The notes under the pieces are model-generated. The model was not told where the DNA came from. It did not search any database and was given only the letters and a program-made list of their open reading frames with translations. DNA of 64,000 bases from Pseudomonas nitroreducens NBRC 12694 (GTDB taxonomy: Bacteria > Pseudomonadota > Gammaproteobacteria > Pseudomonadales > Pseudomonadaceae), in the NCBI RefSeq assembly GCF_002091755.1, contig NZ_BDAI01000002.1, positions 640,072 to 704,071 on the forward strand, read 5' to 3'. Below are positions 32,944 to 41,737 of this stretch, piece by piece (positions within the stretch are counted from its first letter, which is position 1; each line of letters starts with the position of its first letter). Position numbers and translations under genes: made by a program.

Positions 32944-35178
32944 ATGTCGTCTCGTCCGATGCAGTTCTTTCCGCCCTTCCTGCTGCTTTCCAGCTGCCTG
33001 CTGTCCTTCGCCGTACAGGCCGCCAGCGCCGATTCCGATGTCGTCGAGTTCGACAGCGAAACCATCGTCGCCACCGCCGCGGAGGAAGCCAAGCAGATGC
33101 CGGGCGTGTCGATCATCACCGCCGAGGACATCAAGAAGCGCCCGCCGGCCAGCGACCTGTCGCAGATCATCCGCACCATGCCGGGCGTCAACCTGACCGG
33201 CAACTCCACCAGCGGCCAGCGCGGCAACAACCGCCAGATCGACATCCGCGGCATGGGCCCGGAGAACACCCTGATCCTGGTAGACGGCAAGCCAGTCGCC
33301 AGCCGCAATGCCGTGCGCTACGGCTGGCGCGGCGAGCGCGACTCGCGCGGTGACACCAACTGGGTGCCGGCCGACCAGGTGGAGCGCATCGAAGTGCTGC
33401 GCGGCCCGGCGGCAGCGCGCTACGGCAATGGCGCGGCGGGCGGCGTGGTGAACATCATCACCAAGCAGGCCGGCAAGGAAACCCACGGCGACGTCACCGT
33501 CTACAGCAATTTCCCGCAGCACAAGGACGAAGGCGCCACCCAGCGCATGACCTTCGGCCTTAACGGCCCGCTGACCGACACCCTGAGCTACCGCGTCTAC
33601 GGCAACGTCGCCAAGACCGACTCGGACGACTGGGACATCAACGCCGGCCACGAATCCAACCGCACCGGCAACCAGGTCGGCACCCTGCCGGCCGGCCGCG
33701 AAGGCGTGCGCAACAAGGACGTCAACGGCCTGCTCAGCTGGCACCTGACGCCCGAGCAGACCCTCGACTTCGAGGCCGGCTTCAGCCGCCAGGGCAACAT
33801 CTACACCGGCGATACCCAGAACACCAACAGCAACGCCAACGTGAAGTCCATGCTCGGTCACGAGACCAACCGCATGTACCGCGAGAACTACTCGATCACC
33901 CATCGCGGCGAGTGGGACTTCGGCAGCTCCATGGCCTACCTGCAGTACGAGAAGACCCGCAACAGCCGCATCAATGAAGGCCTGGCCGGCGGCACCGAGG
34001 GTATCTTCAGCAACACCGATTTCTACACCGCCACCCTGCGCGACCTCACCGCTCACGGCGAAGTGAACCTGCCGCTGCACGCCTGGCGCGACCAGACCCT
34101 GACCCTGGGCAGCGAATGGGTGCAGCAGAAGCTCGACGACCCCAGCGCCAACACCCAGACCACCAGCGAAGGCGGCTCGGTGCCGGGCCTGGCCAGCAGC
34201 AACCGTGACACCACCTCGCAGGCACAGATCTTCTCGCTGTTCACCGAGGACAACATCGAACTGTTGCCCGGCACCATGCTGACTCCGGGCCTGCGCTGGG
34301 ACCACCACAACATCGTCGGCGACAACTTCAGCCCGTCGCTGAACCTGTCCCACGCGCTCACCGACAGCGTCACCCTGAAGGCCGGCATCGCCCGCGCCTA
34401 CAAGGCGCCGAACCTGTACCAGCTCAACTCCGACTACCTGCTCTACAGCCGCGGCCAGGGCTGCTACGGCCAGAGCACCAGCTGCTACCTGCAGGGCAAC
34501 GAGGACCTCAAGGCGGAAACCAGCGTCAACAAGGAGCTGGGCATCGAGTTCAACCAGGACGGCCTGATCGCCGGCCTGACCTACTTCCGTAACGACTACA
34601 AGAACAAGATCGAGTCGGGCCTGTCGCCCATCGATCAGGCCAGCGGCGGCACCGGCAGCTACGCCAACGCGGCGATCTACCAGTGGGAAAACGTGCCCAA
34701 GGCGCTGGTCGAGGGCCTGGAAGGCACCCTGACCATCCCGCTGATGGAGCAGCTGAAGTGGAGCAACAACTTCACCTACATGCTGCAATCGAAGAACAAG
34801 GAAACCGGTGACGTGCTCTCGGTGACGCCGAAGTACACCCTGAACTCCATGCTCGACTGGCAAGCCACCGACGCCCTGTCGCTGCAAGCCAGCGTCGCCT
34901 GGTACGGCAAGCAGAAGCCGAAGAAGTACGACTACCACGGCGACCGCGTCACCGGCAGCGCCAACAACCAGCTCTCGCCCTACGCCATCGCCGGGCTGAG
35001 CGGCACCTACGTGTTCACCAAGAACCTGAGCTTCACCGCCGGGGTGGACAACGTGTTCGACAAGCGCCTGTTCCGCGAGGGCAACGCCCAGGGCGTGAAT
35101 GGCATCGAGGGTGCCGGCGCGGCCACCTACAACGAACCGGGCCGCACGCTGTACACCAGCCTCACCGCGTCGTTTTGA
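32944..35178 (+). CDS. pfeA: Ferric enterobactin TonB-dependent outer-membrane receptor
   Basis: A 744-residue outer-membrane receptor. A signal peptide (FFPPFLLLSSCLLSFAVQAA) is followed by a TonB box region (ETIVATAAEEAKQMPGV) and plug domain (SDLSQIIRTMPGVNLTG, NRQIDIRGMGPENTLILVDG, RIEVLRGPAAARYGNGAAGG). A 22-strand barrel ends in YTSLTASF, whose terminal Phe is the outer-membrane insertion signal. Features of FepA-type receptors are clear: the RNAVRYGWRGERDSRGDTNW region and a CYGQSTSCYLQGN disulfide loop. It takes up ferric catecholates using TonB energy. The esterase gene pfeE begins 15 bp later. Confidence 0.95.
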   Translation: MSSRPMQFFPPFLLLSSCLLSFAVQAASADSDVVEFDSETIVATAAEEAKQMPGVSIITAEDIKKRPPASDLSQIIRTMPGVNLTGNSTSGQRGNNRQIDIRGMGPENTLILVDGKPVASRNAVRYGWRGERDSRGDTNWVPADQVERIEVLRGPAAARYGNGAAGGVVNIITKQAGKETHGDVTVYSNFPQHKDEGATQRMTFGLNGPLTDTLSYRVYGNVAKTDSDDWDINAGHESNRTGNQVGTLPAGREGVRNKDVNGLLSWHLTPEQTLDFEAGFSRQGNIYTGDTQNTNSNANVKSMLGHETNRMYRENYSITHRGEWDFGSSMAYLQYEKTRNSRINEGLAGGTEGIFSNTDFYTATLRDLTAHGEVNLPLHAWRDQTLTLGSEWVQQKLDDPSANTQTTSEGGSVPGLASSNRDTTSQAQIFSLFTEDNIELLPGTMLTPGLRWDHHNIVGDNFSPSLNLSHALTDSVTLKAGIARAYKAPNLYQLNSDYLLYSRGQGCYGQSTSCYLQGNEDLKAETSVNKELGIEFNQDGLIAGLTYFRNDYKNKIESGLSPIDQASGGTGSYANAAIYQWENVPKALVEGLEGTLTIPLMEQLKWSNNFTYMLQSKNKETGDVLSVTPKYTLNSMLDWQATDALSLQASVAWYGKQKPKKYDYHGDRVTGSANNQLSPYAIAGLSGTYVFTKNLSFTAGVDNVFDKRLFREGNAQGVNGIEGAGAATYNEPGRTLYTSLTASF

Positions 35179-35193
35179 TTAGAGAAAAGCCTG

Positions 35194-36087
35194 ATGAGAT
35201 TTCGCCTCCTGGCCCTGGCACTGGCATTCGCCGTGCCGGGGCTGGCAGCGCACGCCGCGCCTGCCCCCGACCAGAAAATGGACACGACCCTGCTGCAACG
35301 CAGCGACCTGGCCTACCGCTTCAGCGAGCTGAAGCTCGATTCCGCCGATGGCCAGCGTCACTACCAGCTGTGGATTGCCCGGCCGAACCACCCTGCTCCG
35401 GCCGCTGGTTATCCAGTGGTGTGGATGCTCGATGGCAACGCCGCCGTCGGCGCACTGGACGAAAAGCTGCTCAACGACCTGAACAACGGCAAGGCGCCAT
35501 TGCTGGTTGCCGTGGGTTACCAGACGCCCCTGCGCATTGACCGCGCCGGCCGCACCCGCGACTACACCCCGCCGCGCCCGCAACTGGCCGAGCAGAAGGA
35601 CCCGCTCACCGGCGACCCCAGCGGCGGCGCCGATGCCTTTCTCGACCTGATGCGCGACCGCATGCTCCCGGCGGTGGCCGCCCAGGCGCCCATCGACCGT
35701 TCGCAGCAGACGCTCTGGGGCCACTCCTACGGCGGCCTGCTGACACTCCACGCGCTGCTCACGCGCCCGCAGCAGTTCAGCTTCTACGCACCGGCCAGTC
35801 CTTCGCTGTGGTGGGGGGATGGCGCCATCCTCCAGGAGCAGGAAGGCTTTGCCCAACGCATGGCCGGGCATTCTGCGCAGCTGCTGCTGATGCGCGGCGG
35901 CAAGGAGCCCTTCAAGCCACGCGAGGACATCACCCCCAGCGCGCCGCGCGCCGCCCAGCAACTGGTAGAAAGCGTGGGCAAAGTGCCCAGCATGCAGGCG
36001 CGGTTCCACGCCTTCGACGGCATGAGTCATGGGCAAACGCTGGAGGCTTCGCTGCGCTATCTGCTGCAGACGCGGTTTGGGCAGTGA
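35194..36087 (+). CDS. pfeE: Ferric-enterobactin esterase (alpha/beta hydrolase)
   Basis: A 297-residue periplasmic hydrolase of the IroE/Fes-like family with signal peptide (RFRLLALALAFAVPGLAAHA). The nucleophile is Ser178 in GHSYGG and the histidine is His279 in MSHGQTLEA. A segment VWMLDGNAAVGALDEKLLND near the N-terminus resembles the oxyanion region. It hydrolyses the trilactone backbone of enterobactin to release iron, and in P. aeruginosa it works in the periplasm. Pairing with pfeA 15 bp upstream and its length support the identification. Confidence 0.93.
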   Translation: MRFRLLALALAFAVPGLAAHAAPAPDQKMDTTLLQRSDLAYRFSELKLDSADGQRHYQLWIARPNHPAPAAGYPVVWMLDGNAAVGALDEKLLNDLNNGKAPLLVAVGYQTPLRIDRAGRTRDYTPPRPQLAEQKDPLTGDPSGGADAFLDLMRDRMLPAVAAQAPIDRSQQTLWGHSYGGLLTLHALLTRPQQFSFYAPASPSLWWGDGAILQEQEGFAQRMAGHSAQLLLMRGGKEPFKPREDITPSAPRAAQQLVESVGKVPSMQARFHAFDGMSHGQTLEASLRYLLQTRFGQ

Positions 36088-36127
36088 CCTGAGGCACCGT
36101 GCCAGGTTGTAGGAGCGCCATCGACGC

Positions 36128-37021
36128 TCAGACTGCCGCGGCAATCTGCTCCCGCAACCACCGGTGCGCCGGGTCGCGGTGCGAGCGTTCGTCCCAGAGC
36201 ATCGACATCTCGTATCCCGGCACTTCCACCGGCGCCTCCACCACGCGCAGCGCCGGGTTATTGCGCACCAGCCGCGCCGGCACCATGGCCACCAGGTCGC
36301 TGCTGGCCAGCGCCGAGATGACGAAGAGGAAATGCGGCACCGACAAGGCCACGCGCCGGCTCAGGCCGACCGCTGCCAGCACTTCGTCGGTCACGCCGCT
36401 GAAGCCGCCGCCATCGGGCGACACCATCACATGCTCCAGTTGGCAGAACTGCGCCAGGCTCGGCTTGCGCTTCAACCTCGGGTGCCCGGCACGCCCGGCC
36501 AGCACGTAGCGCTCGCTGAACAACGTGCGCCGGCGCATGTTCGGCGGGCTGCCCTCTGTAGTGTGGAACGCCAGGTCGATCTCGCCCTGCTCTGCCTGCC
36601 GGGCGATGCGCGGCGGCGACAGCTCCAACAGGGCCAGGCGAGTGGCCGGTGCGCTGCCGCGAATGGCGCTCAGGGCCGGCAACAGGATGGTGGATTCGCC
36701 GTAGTCCGTCGCGGCGATGCGCCAGGTGTTGTCCGCCATGGTCGGATCAAAGGGTGCTGATGGCGTCACCGCCTGCTCCAGGGCCTCCAGGGCAATGCGC
36801 AGGGGCTCGCGCAGGGACTCTGCCCGCGCCGTCGGGCGCATGCCGCGGGGGCCGGGCAGGAGCAGCGGGTCGTCGAAGATGTCGCGCAGCTTGGCCAGGT
36901 GCACGCTGACCGAGGGCTGGGAAAAATTCAGCTGCTCGGCGGCGCGCGTGACGTTGTGCTCGCGCAGCAGCACGTCGAGGGTCACCAGCAGATTCAGATC
37001 GAGCCTGCGCAGATTATTCAT
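36128..37021 (-). CDS. LysR-family regulator
   Basis: A 297-residue LysR protein. The N-terminal helix-turn-helix is in LLVTLDVLLREHNVTRAAEQ, then LNFSQPSVSVHLAKLRDIFD. The effector domain follows from about residue 90. It is divergent from the quinone oxidoreductase gene with 99 bp between, a classical arrangement in which LysR senses a quinone or aromatic and activates the neighbour. The shared intergenic sequence contains TGATAT repeats that are candidate binding sites. Confidence 0.92.
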   Translation of the reverse strand: MNNLRRLDLNLLVTLDVLLREHNVTRAAEQLNFSQPSVSVHLAKLRDIFDDPLLLPGPRGMRPTARAESLREPLRIALEALEQAVTPSAPFDPTMADNTWRIAATDYGESTILLPALSAIRGSAPATRLALLELSPPRIARQAEQGEIDLAFHTTEGSPPNMRRRTLFSERYVLAGRAGHPRLKRKPSLAQFCQLEHVMVSPDGGGFSGVTDEVLAAVGLSRRVALSVPHFLFVISALASSDLVAMVPARLVRNNPALRVVEAPVEVPGYEMSMLWDERSHRDPAHRWLREQIAAAV

Positions 37022-37120
37022 TGATATACCTGGGATTCCTGATATTCATTTCAACTATACCCCGGCAATCCGCATCCTGCGCCCATCCCCTCCCACCGGA
37101 TGACTCACAGGAAGGCATTC

Positions 37121-37897
37121 ATGAACGTACTGATCGTCTACGCCCACCCCGAACCACGTTCGCTCAATGGCTCACTGAAGGACTTCGCCGTGCGCCACCT
37201 GCAGGACGCTGGCCATGCCGTGCAGGTCTCGGACCTGTACGCGATGAACTGGAAGGCCCCGCTCGACACTTGCGACAACCTCGACCGCGATCCCGAAGCG
37301 CGTTTCGACCCCTCGCTGGACTCCAAGCGCGCCTACGCCGCTGGCCGGCAGAGCATCGATATCGCCGCCGAACAGGAAAAGCTGCGCTGGGCCGACACCG
37401 TTATCCTGCAGTTCCCGCTCTGGTGGTTCAGCATGCCGGCAATCCTCAAGGGCTGGTTCGAGCGGGTCTACGCCTATGGCTTCGCCTACGGCGTCGGCGA
37501 GCACTCCGACGCCCGCTGGGGCGACCGCTATGGCGAAGGCAACCTCGCCGGCAAACGCGCCATGCTGGTGGTCACCACCGGCGGCTGGGAGTCGCACTAC
37601 AGCCCGCGCGGCATCAACGGCCCGATCGACGACCTGCTCTTCCCGATCCACCACGGCATGCTGTATTACCCCGGCTTCGACGTGCTGCCGCCATACCTGG
37701 TCTACCGCACCAGCCGGGTGGATGGCGAGCGCTACAGACAGATCGAACAGGAGCTCGGCGAGCGCCTGGACACGCTCCAGACCGCGGCTCCCATCCCCTT
37801 CCGCCGGCAGAATGGCGGCGACTATGAAATCCCGGCGCTGACCTTGCGCGATGAGATCGCCCCGCAGGCGAACGGCTTCGACGCGCACCTGAAGTGA
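37121..37897 (+). CDS. NAD(P)H:quinone oxidoreductase (flavodoxin-like fold)
   Basis: A 258-residue FMN/FAD protein of the NQO1/MdaB/KefF family. The N-terminal MNVLIVYAHPEPRSLNGSLK is the flavin-phosphate site. ADTVILQFPLWWFSMPAILK is the second signature, and the hydrophobic RVYAYGFAYG stretch follows. ATG 37121 has AGGAAG six bases upstream and is preferred to ATG 37100. It reduces quinones or azo dyes by two electrons, avoiding radicals. It is likely controlled by the divergent LysR protein. Confidence 0.9.
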   Translation: MNVLIVYAHPEPRSLNGSLKDFAVRHLQDAGHAVQVSDLYAMNWKAPLDTCDNLDRDPEARFDPSLDSKRAYAAGRQSIDIAAEQEKLRWADTVILQFPLWWFSMPAILKGWFERVYAYGFAYGVGEHSDARWGDRYGEGNLAGKRAMLVVTTGGWESHYSPRGINGPIDDLLFPIHHGMLYYPGFDVLPPYLVYRTSRVDGERYRQIEQELGERLDTLQTAAPIPFRRQNGGDYEIPALTLRDEIAPQANGFDAHLK

Positions 37898-38160
37898 GAG
37901 CGCACGGGCACACGGACTGCTTGCAGAACCCTGCTGCATTCAAGTGCAGCCCCGATGGGGGGAGGCTTCCGGGACACGTCCTGCCTGACTCTGAAGTCTT
38001 GCGGCGGCTGCCCCGCAAACAGGCACAACGCACCACCATGGAACCATTTAATTCAGAAAAATTACTTATTGAATTATTTGATTTACACGCTTAACCTCGA
38101 TTGCAGATTCCTTCAGACGGGATCGCAGGCTTCTTCAAAACAAGAACGAGGGGAGCAGCA
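37898..38160 (+). promoter_or_regulatory. 263-bp leader of the ABC importer
   Basis: An AT-rich block (about 38041-38095) contains runs such as TTACTTATTGAATTATTTG and lies about 65 bases before the binding-protein start, probably the promoter of the 38-45 kb cluster. I do not see an exact operator for the RpiR regulator. Confidence 0.4.
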
Positions 38161-38946
38161 ATGAAAGCAAAGTGTGTAGTGGGTTTCGCCCTGGCGGCAG
38201 CCTTCACGACCGGAGCCACCTGTGCCTGGTCCGCTGACTGGACGGTTGGCGCCAACGTCGGCAACGTGCCTTGGGAGTTCCAGGATGCCAAGGGTGAGAT
38301 CGTCGGTTTCGAAGTGGACGTCGTACGCGAAGCCGCGAAGCGCGCCGGCAAGTCCGTGGAGTTCGTCAACATCCCCTTCAATGGCCTTTTCAGCGCCGTT
38401 CAATCACAACGCGCGGACCTGGCCATTTCCTCGATCACCATCACCCCCAAACGCCTGGAGTCGGTTGGATTCGCCCAGCCGTACTACGACAGCGACCAAT
38501 CCCTGTCGGTGCTCAAGACCTCCTCCATCAAGAGCCTGGACGACCTCCCCGGCAAAGTCGTCGGCGTCGATACAGGTTCCACGGGGGACATGTGGGTCGG
38601 CCAGCACAGCGCGCAGTATAAGTTTGGCGATGTATCGCGCTACGAGGGTCTGTCACCGGCCATGCTCGATCTCGCCTCTGGTCGAATCGACGGCTATATC
38701 AGCGACATCCCCGCAGTCCTCTACTACATCAAGGACAAGCCGCAGTATGCCGTGGTCGCGCACATCCCTACCGGTGAGCGTTACGCGATCATGCATGCGA
38801 AGAACTGGCCGGCCTCCGCGCAGCTCAACGACATCATCAGCACGATGAAGCAGGACGGTTTCATCGCCGACCTGCACAAGAAATGGTTCGGTGCCGATGC
38901 GACTGCCGGCTCCAGCACCCTGGAAGTGGTCGACGCGCCTCGCTGA
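38161..38946 (+). CDS. Periplasmic binding protein of an amino-acid-type ABC importer
   Basis: A 261-residue family 3 receptor with signal peptide (FALAAAFTTGATCAWSA). The mature sequence has DWTVGANVGNVPWEFQDAKG, GFEVDVVREAAKRAGKSVEF and ITITPKRLESVGFAQPYYDS. ATG 38161 has GAGGGGAG upstream. The next genes encode permease and ATPase, then an enzyme set that attacks cyclic amides, so the ligand is more likely a ureide, hydantoin or modified amino acid than a standard amino acid. That is inference. Confidence 0.9.
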   Translation: MKAKCVVGFALAAAFTTGATCAWSADWTVGANVGNVPWEFQDAKGEIVGFEVDVVREAAKRAGKSVEFVNIPFNGLFSAVQSQRADLAISSITITPKRLESVGFAQPYYDSDQSLSVLKTSSIKSLDDLPGKVVGVDTGSTGDMWVGQHSAQYKFGDVSRYEGLSPAMLDLASGRIDGYISDIPAVLYYIKDKPQYAVVAHIPTGERYAIMHAKNWPASAQLNDIISTMKQDGFIADLHKKWFGADATAGSSTLEVVDAPR

Positions 38947-39002
38947 AACCATCCCTGCCATGCGGCGGCAACCAACGGCGCCGCTTCGCTCAGGAAGTCC
39001 CG

Positions 39003-39680
39003 ATGGAACTGCTACATACCTTCTTCAACTGGGGCGTCTTCGTCGATGCCCTGCCGGTGATGCTGCGTGGGCTGGGCGTGACGGTCATGCTGGGTATCCT
39101 CAGCATTGTGCTAGGCCTGGCCGGCGGCCTGGCTCTGGCGATGATCCGGCTCTACGCGCTCACACCGCTGCGCGCACTGGCGCGGGTCTATATCGATGTG
39201 CTGCGTTCAATCCCGCTACTGGTGCTGCTGGTGCTGATCTACTACGCACTGCCCTTCATGGGGATTCGCCTGTCGTCCTTCGCCGCGGCCACTGCAGCCT
39301 TGTCCATGGTTTCCTGCGCCTATGCCGCGGAAATCTTCCGCTCGGGCATCGAGGCCATCCCCCGTGGCCAATTCGAGGCCGCTGCATCGCAGGGCATGGG
39401 CTTCTTCCACACCATGCGCGACGTGATCCTGCCGCAGGCAATGCGCATCGTCATGCCACCGATGACCAGCAACTGCATCAACGTGATGAAGGACACAGCG
39501 CTAGCCTCGGTGGTAGCGATGCCGGACCTGCTCAAGCAGGCGACCCAGGCACAGGCGCTGGCGGCCAACCCGACACCCCTGGTCGGTGCGGCCGTCATGT
39601 ACCTGCTGCTGCTGTTGCCGCTGGTGCAACTGGTTAGCTGGGTCGAACAGCGCAATCACAGCGGGAGCAAAGCAGCATGA
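39003..39680 (+). CDS. ABC transporter permease (amino-acid type)
   Basis: A 225-residue inner-membrane permease. The start is set by AGGAAG five bases before ATG 39003, and by homology beginning LLHTFFNWGVFVDALPVML. RVYIDVLRSIPLLVLLVLIY and the EAA-loop segment EIFRSGIEAIPRGQFEAAAS with QGMGFFHTMRDVILPQAMRI are visible. It is a single permease, so the transporter is likely a homodimer. It overlaps the ATPase start by 4 bp. Confidence 0.92.
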   Translation: MELLHTFFNWGVFVDALPVMLRGLGVTVMLGILSIVLGLAGGLALAMIRLYALTPLRALARVYIDVLRSIPLLVLLVLIYYALPFMGIRLSSFAAATAALSMVSCAYAAEIFRSGIEAIPRGQFEAAASQGMGFFHTMRDVILPQAMRIVMPPMTSNCINVMKDTALASVVAMPDLLKQATQAQALAANPTPLVGAAVMYLLLLLPLVQLVSWVEQRNHSGSKAA

Positions 39681-40411
39681 AGCCGATCATCCAGGTCAAG
39701 CGCATGTCCAAGCACTATGGGGAGTTCCAGGCGCTGTACGGCATCGACCTCGACGTCGTCGAAGGCGAAGTGGTGGTGATCCTGGGGCCTTCCGGCTCCG
39801 GCAAGTCCACCCTGATCCGCTGTATCAACCTGCTGGAGTACTATCAGCAGGGCGACATCCTGGTCGCCGGCGAACGCGTCGAGGCAGGCCCGCGCCTCAC
39901 GCACATCCGTAGCGAAGTCGGCATGGTGTTCCAGGGGTTCAATCTCTACCCGCACCTGAGCGTACTGGACAACGTGGCATTGGCGCCGATCCGCGTACGG
40001 AAGATGTCGCGCCGCGACGCCCACGCCCGCGCCCGTGTGCTGCTGGAGAAGGTCGGCATGGCCAGCCACGCTCACAAATTGCCGGGGCAACTTTCCGGCG
40101 GACAGCAACAGCGCGTAGCAATCGCCCGGACCATGGCGATGGAACCGAAGGTCATCCTGTTCGACGAGCCCACCTCTGCACTCGATCCCGAGATGGTCGG
40201 CGAGGTACTGGATGTCATGCAGGCGCTGGCCCGCACGGGTGTAACCATGATCGTGGTTACCCACGAGATGGGCTTTGCGCGGCGCGTTGCCGACCGGGTG
40301 ATCTTCATGGAAAGCGGGCGCATCGTCGAAGAGAACGAGCCCGAAGCGTTCTTCACCCAGCCCCGTGAGCCGCGAACCCAAGCCTTCCTGCAAGCCATTC
40401 TGCACCACTGA
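39677..40411 (+). CDS. ABC transporter ATP-binding protein (amino-acid type)
   Basis: A 244-residue ATPase of the HisP/GlnQ type. Walker A is LGPSGSGKSTLIRC (about 36-49), the Q-loop GMVFQGFNLYPHL, the signature LSGGQQQRVAIAR, Walker B VILFDEPTSALDP, and the switch His in VVTHEMGFARRVAD. It is translationally coupled to the permease (ATGA overlap). Complete in all motifs. Confidence 0.95.
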   Translation: MKPIIQVKRMSKHYGEFQALYGIDLDVVEGEVVVILGPSGSGKSTLIRCINLLEYYQQGDILVAGERVEAGPRLTHIRSEVGMVFQGFNLYPHLSVLDNVALAPIRVRKMSRRDAHARARVLLEKVGMASHAHKLPGQLSGGQQQRVAIARTMAMEPKVILFDEPTSALDPEMVGEVLDVMQALARTGVTMIVVTHEMGFARRVADRVIFMESGRIVEENEPEAFFTQPREPRTQAFLQAILHH

Positions 40412-40442
40412 AGCTTGCATCACCGAACAATGGAGCACCGAT

Positions 40443-41708
40443 GTGAATCTGCCTTCTGCCCCTCGTCATAACGCGCTCGACATGGATTACGTGCGCGCCC
40501 AGTTCCCCATGTTGGCCGATGGTTTCGCCTATCTCGACAACGCCGGTGGTTCGGCCGTGCTCGGCCGCGTGGCCGACCGGGTGCGAGACTACCTGCTCAA
40601 TAACAGCGTGCAACTGGGTGCCTCCTACAGTGGCTCGGCGCTGGCTGGCGAGCGGGTCCTGGAAGCACGCCGGGCCATCGCGCAACTGATAAACGCTCGT
40701 CATCACGAAGAAGTGATCATGGGTGGCTCGACCACCCATCTGCTGCAGATTCTCTGCCGCGCACTGGCCCCGAGCATCGGGCCAGGCGACGAAATCATCG
40801 TCACCAACAGCGACCACGAAGCCAACATCGGCCCCTGGGTGCGACTGGCCGAGGAGCGCGGCGCAACACTGAAGTTCTGGAGCGTGGACAGCGCCAGCCA
40901 GGAGTTGGAACTGGCCGACCTGGACCGCCTGCTCAGCCCGCGTACCCGCTACGTCAGCATGACCCATGCGTCGAATATCCTGGGTAGCGTCAATCCGGTA
41001 GCCGAGGTCGCGCGACGTGTCCATGCGGTCGGCGGAAAGCTGTGTGTCGACGCCGTCGCCTATGCGCCGCACCGTCTGGTGGATGTCCAGGCCAGCGCGG
41101 CGGACTACTACGTCTTCAGCTTCTACAAGGTGTTCGGCCCTCATTTCGCTGTGCTCTGGGGCCAGCGGGACGCATTGCTCGAGTTGCCGAGCCTAAATCA
41201 CTTCTTCATCGGCCGTGAGGTGCTGCCCTACAAGCTGCAACCGGGCAACCTCAACTACGAGCTGTCGTTCGGCTGTGCCGGCATCAACGACTATCTGCTG
41301 GATATCGGTGCTCGGCTCGGCACCCAGGGCAGCCCCCGGCAGATCATGCAGGCGGCCTTCGACGCGTTCGAGCAGCAGGAGGACCTGCTGGCCGAGCGCC
41401 TGCTGCAGTTCCTCCGCGAAAAGCCTGGGGTGCGTATTATCGGCAAGGCGCAGGTGAAAGACCGCGGGCGCGTACCTACCATCAGTTTCGTTGCCGACGG
41501 CCTATCCTCGGAAAGCATCGTGCGCGCCATCGACGAGCACCGCATCGGCATCCGCTTCGGCGACTTCTACGCCCGTCGCCTGATTGAACATCTCGGGCTG
41601 ACGCAGCATGGCGGAGTGGTGCGGGTTTCCATTGCCCACTACAACACCGTCGAGGAGATCGACCGACTGGTCGACCATCTCGACTGCGCGCTCGATCGCC
41701 TGCGCTGA
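40443..41708 (+). CDS. Class V aminotransferase, cysteine-desulfurase-like (VC1184 type)
   Basis: A 421-residue PLP enzyme of fold type I. The N-terminus has FPMLADGFAYLDNAGGSAVL, the cofactor region GGSTTHLLQILCRALAP, DAVAYAPHRLVDVQASAADY, and the PLP lysine in FSFYKVFGPHFAVLWG. This is the VC1184-like branch related to SufS/CsdA, but it lacks an obvious catalytic-cysteine loop of the RxGHHCA type, so desulfuration is not assured. GTG 40443 has GGAG seven bases upstream; ATG 40482 is the alternative. It follows the importer genes, so its substrate may be what the importer brings. Confidence 0.82.
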   Translation: MNLPSAPRHNALDMDYVRAQFPMLADGFAYLDNAGGSAVLGRVADRVRDYLLNNSVQLGASYSGSALAGERVLEARRAIAQLINARHHEEVIMGGSTTHLLQILCRALAPSIGPGDEIIVTNSDHEANIGPWVRLAEERGATLKFWSVDSASQELELADLDRLLSPRTRYVSMTHASNILGSVNPVAEVARRVHAVGGKLCVDAVAYAPHRLVDVQASAADYYVFSFYKVFGPHFAVLWGQRDALLELPSLNHFFIGREVLPYKLQPGNLNYELSFGCAGINDYLLDIGARLGTQGSPRQIMQAAFDAFEQQEDLLAERLLQFLREKPGVRIIGKAQVKDRGRVPTISFVADGLSSESIVRAIDEHRIGIRFGDFYARRLIEHLGLTQHGGVVRVSIAHYNTVEEIDRLVDHLDCALDRLR

Positions 41709-41737
41709 TCGACGTCCTCCACCTGACCGAGCCTCTT

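Noticed and set aside
32938..34938. A 666-codon minus-strand frame opposite pfeA
   Set aside because: A low-complexity Val/Ala/Gly translation without motifs; pfeA on the other strand is certain.
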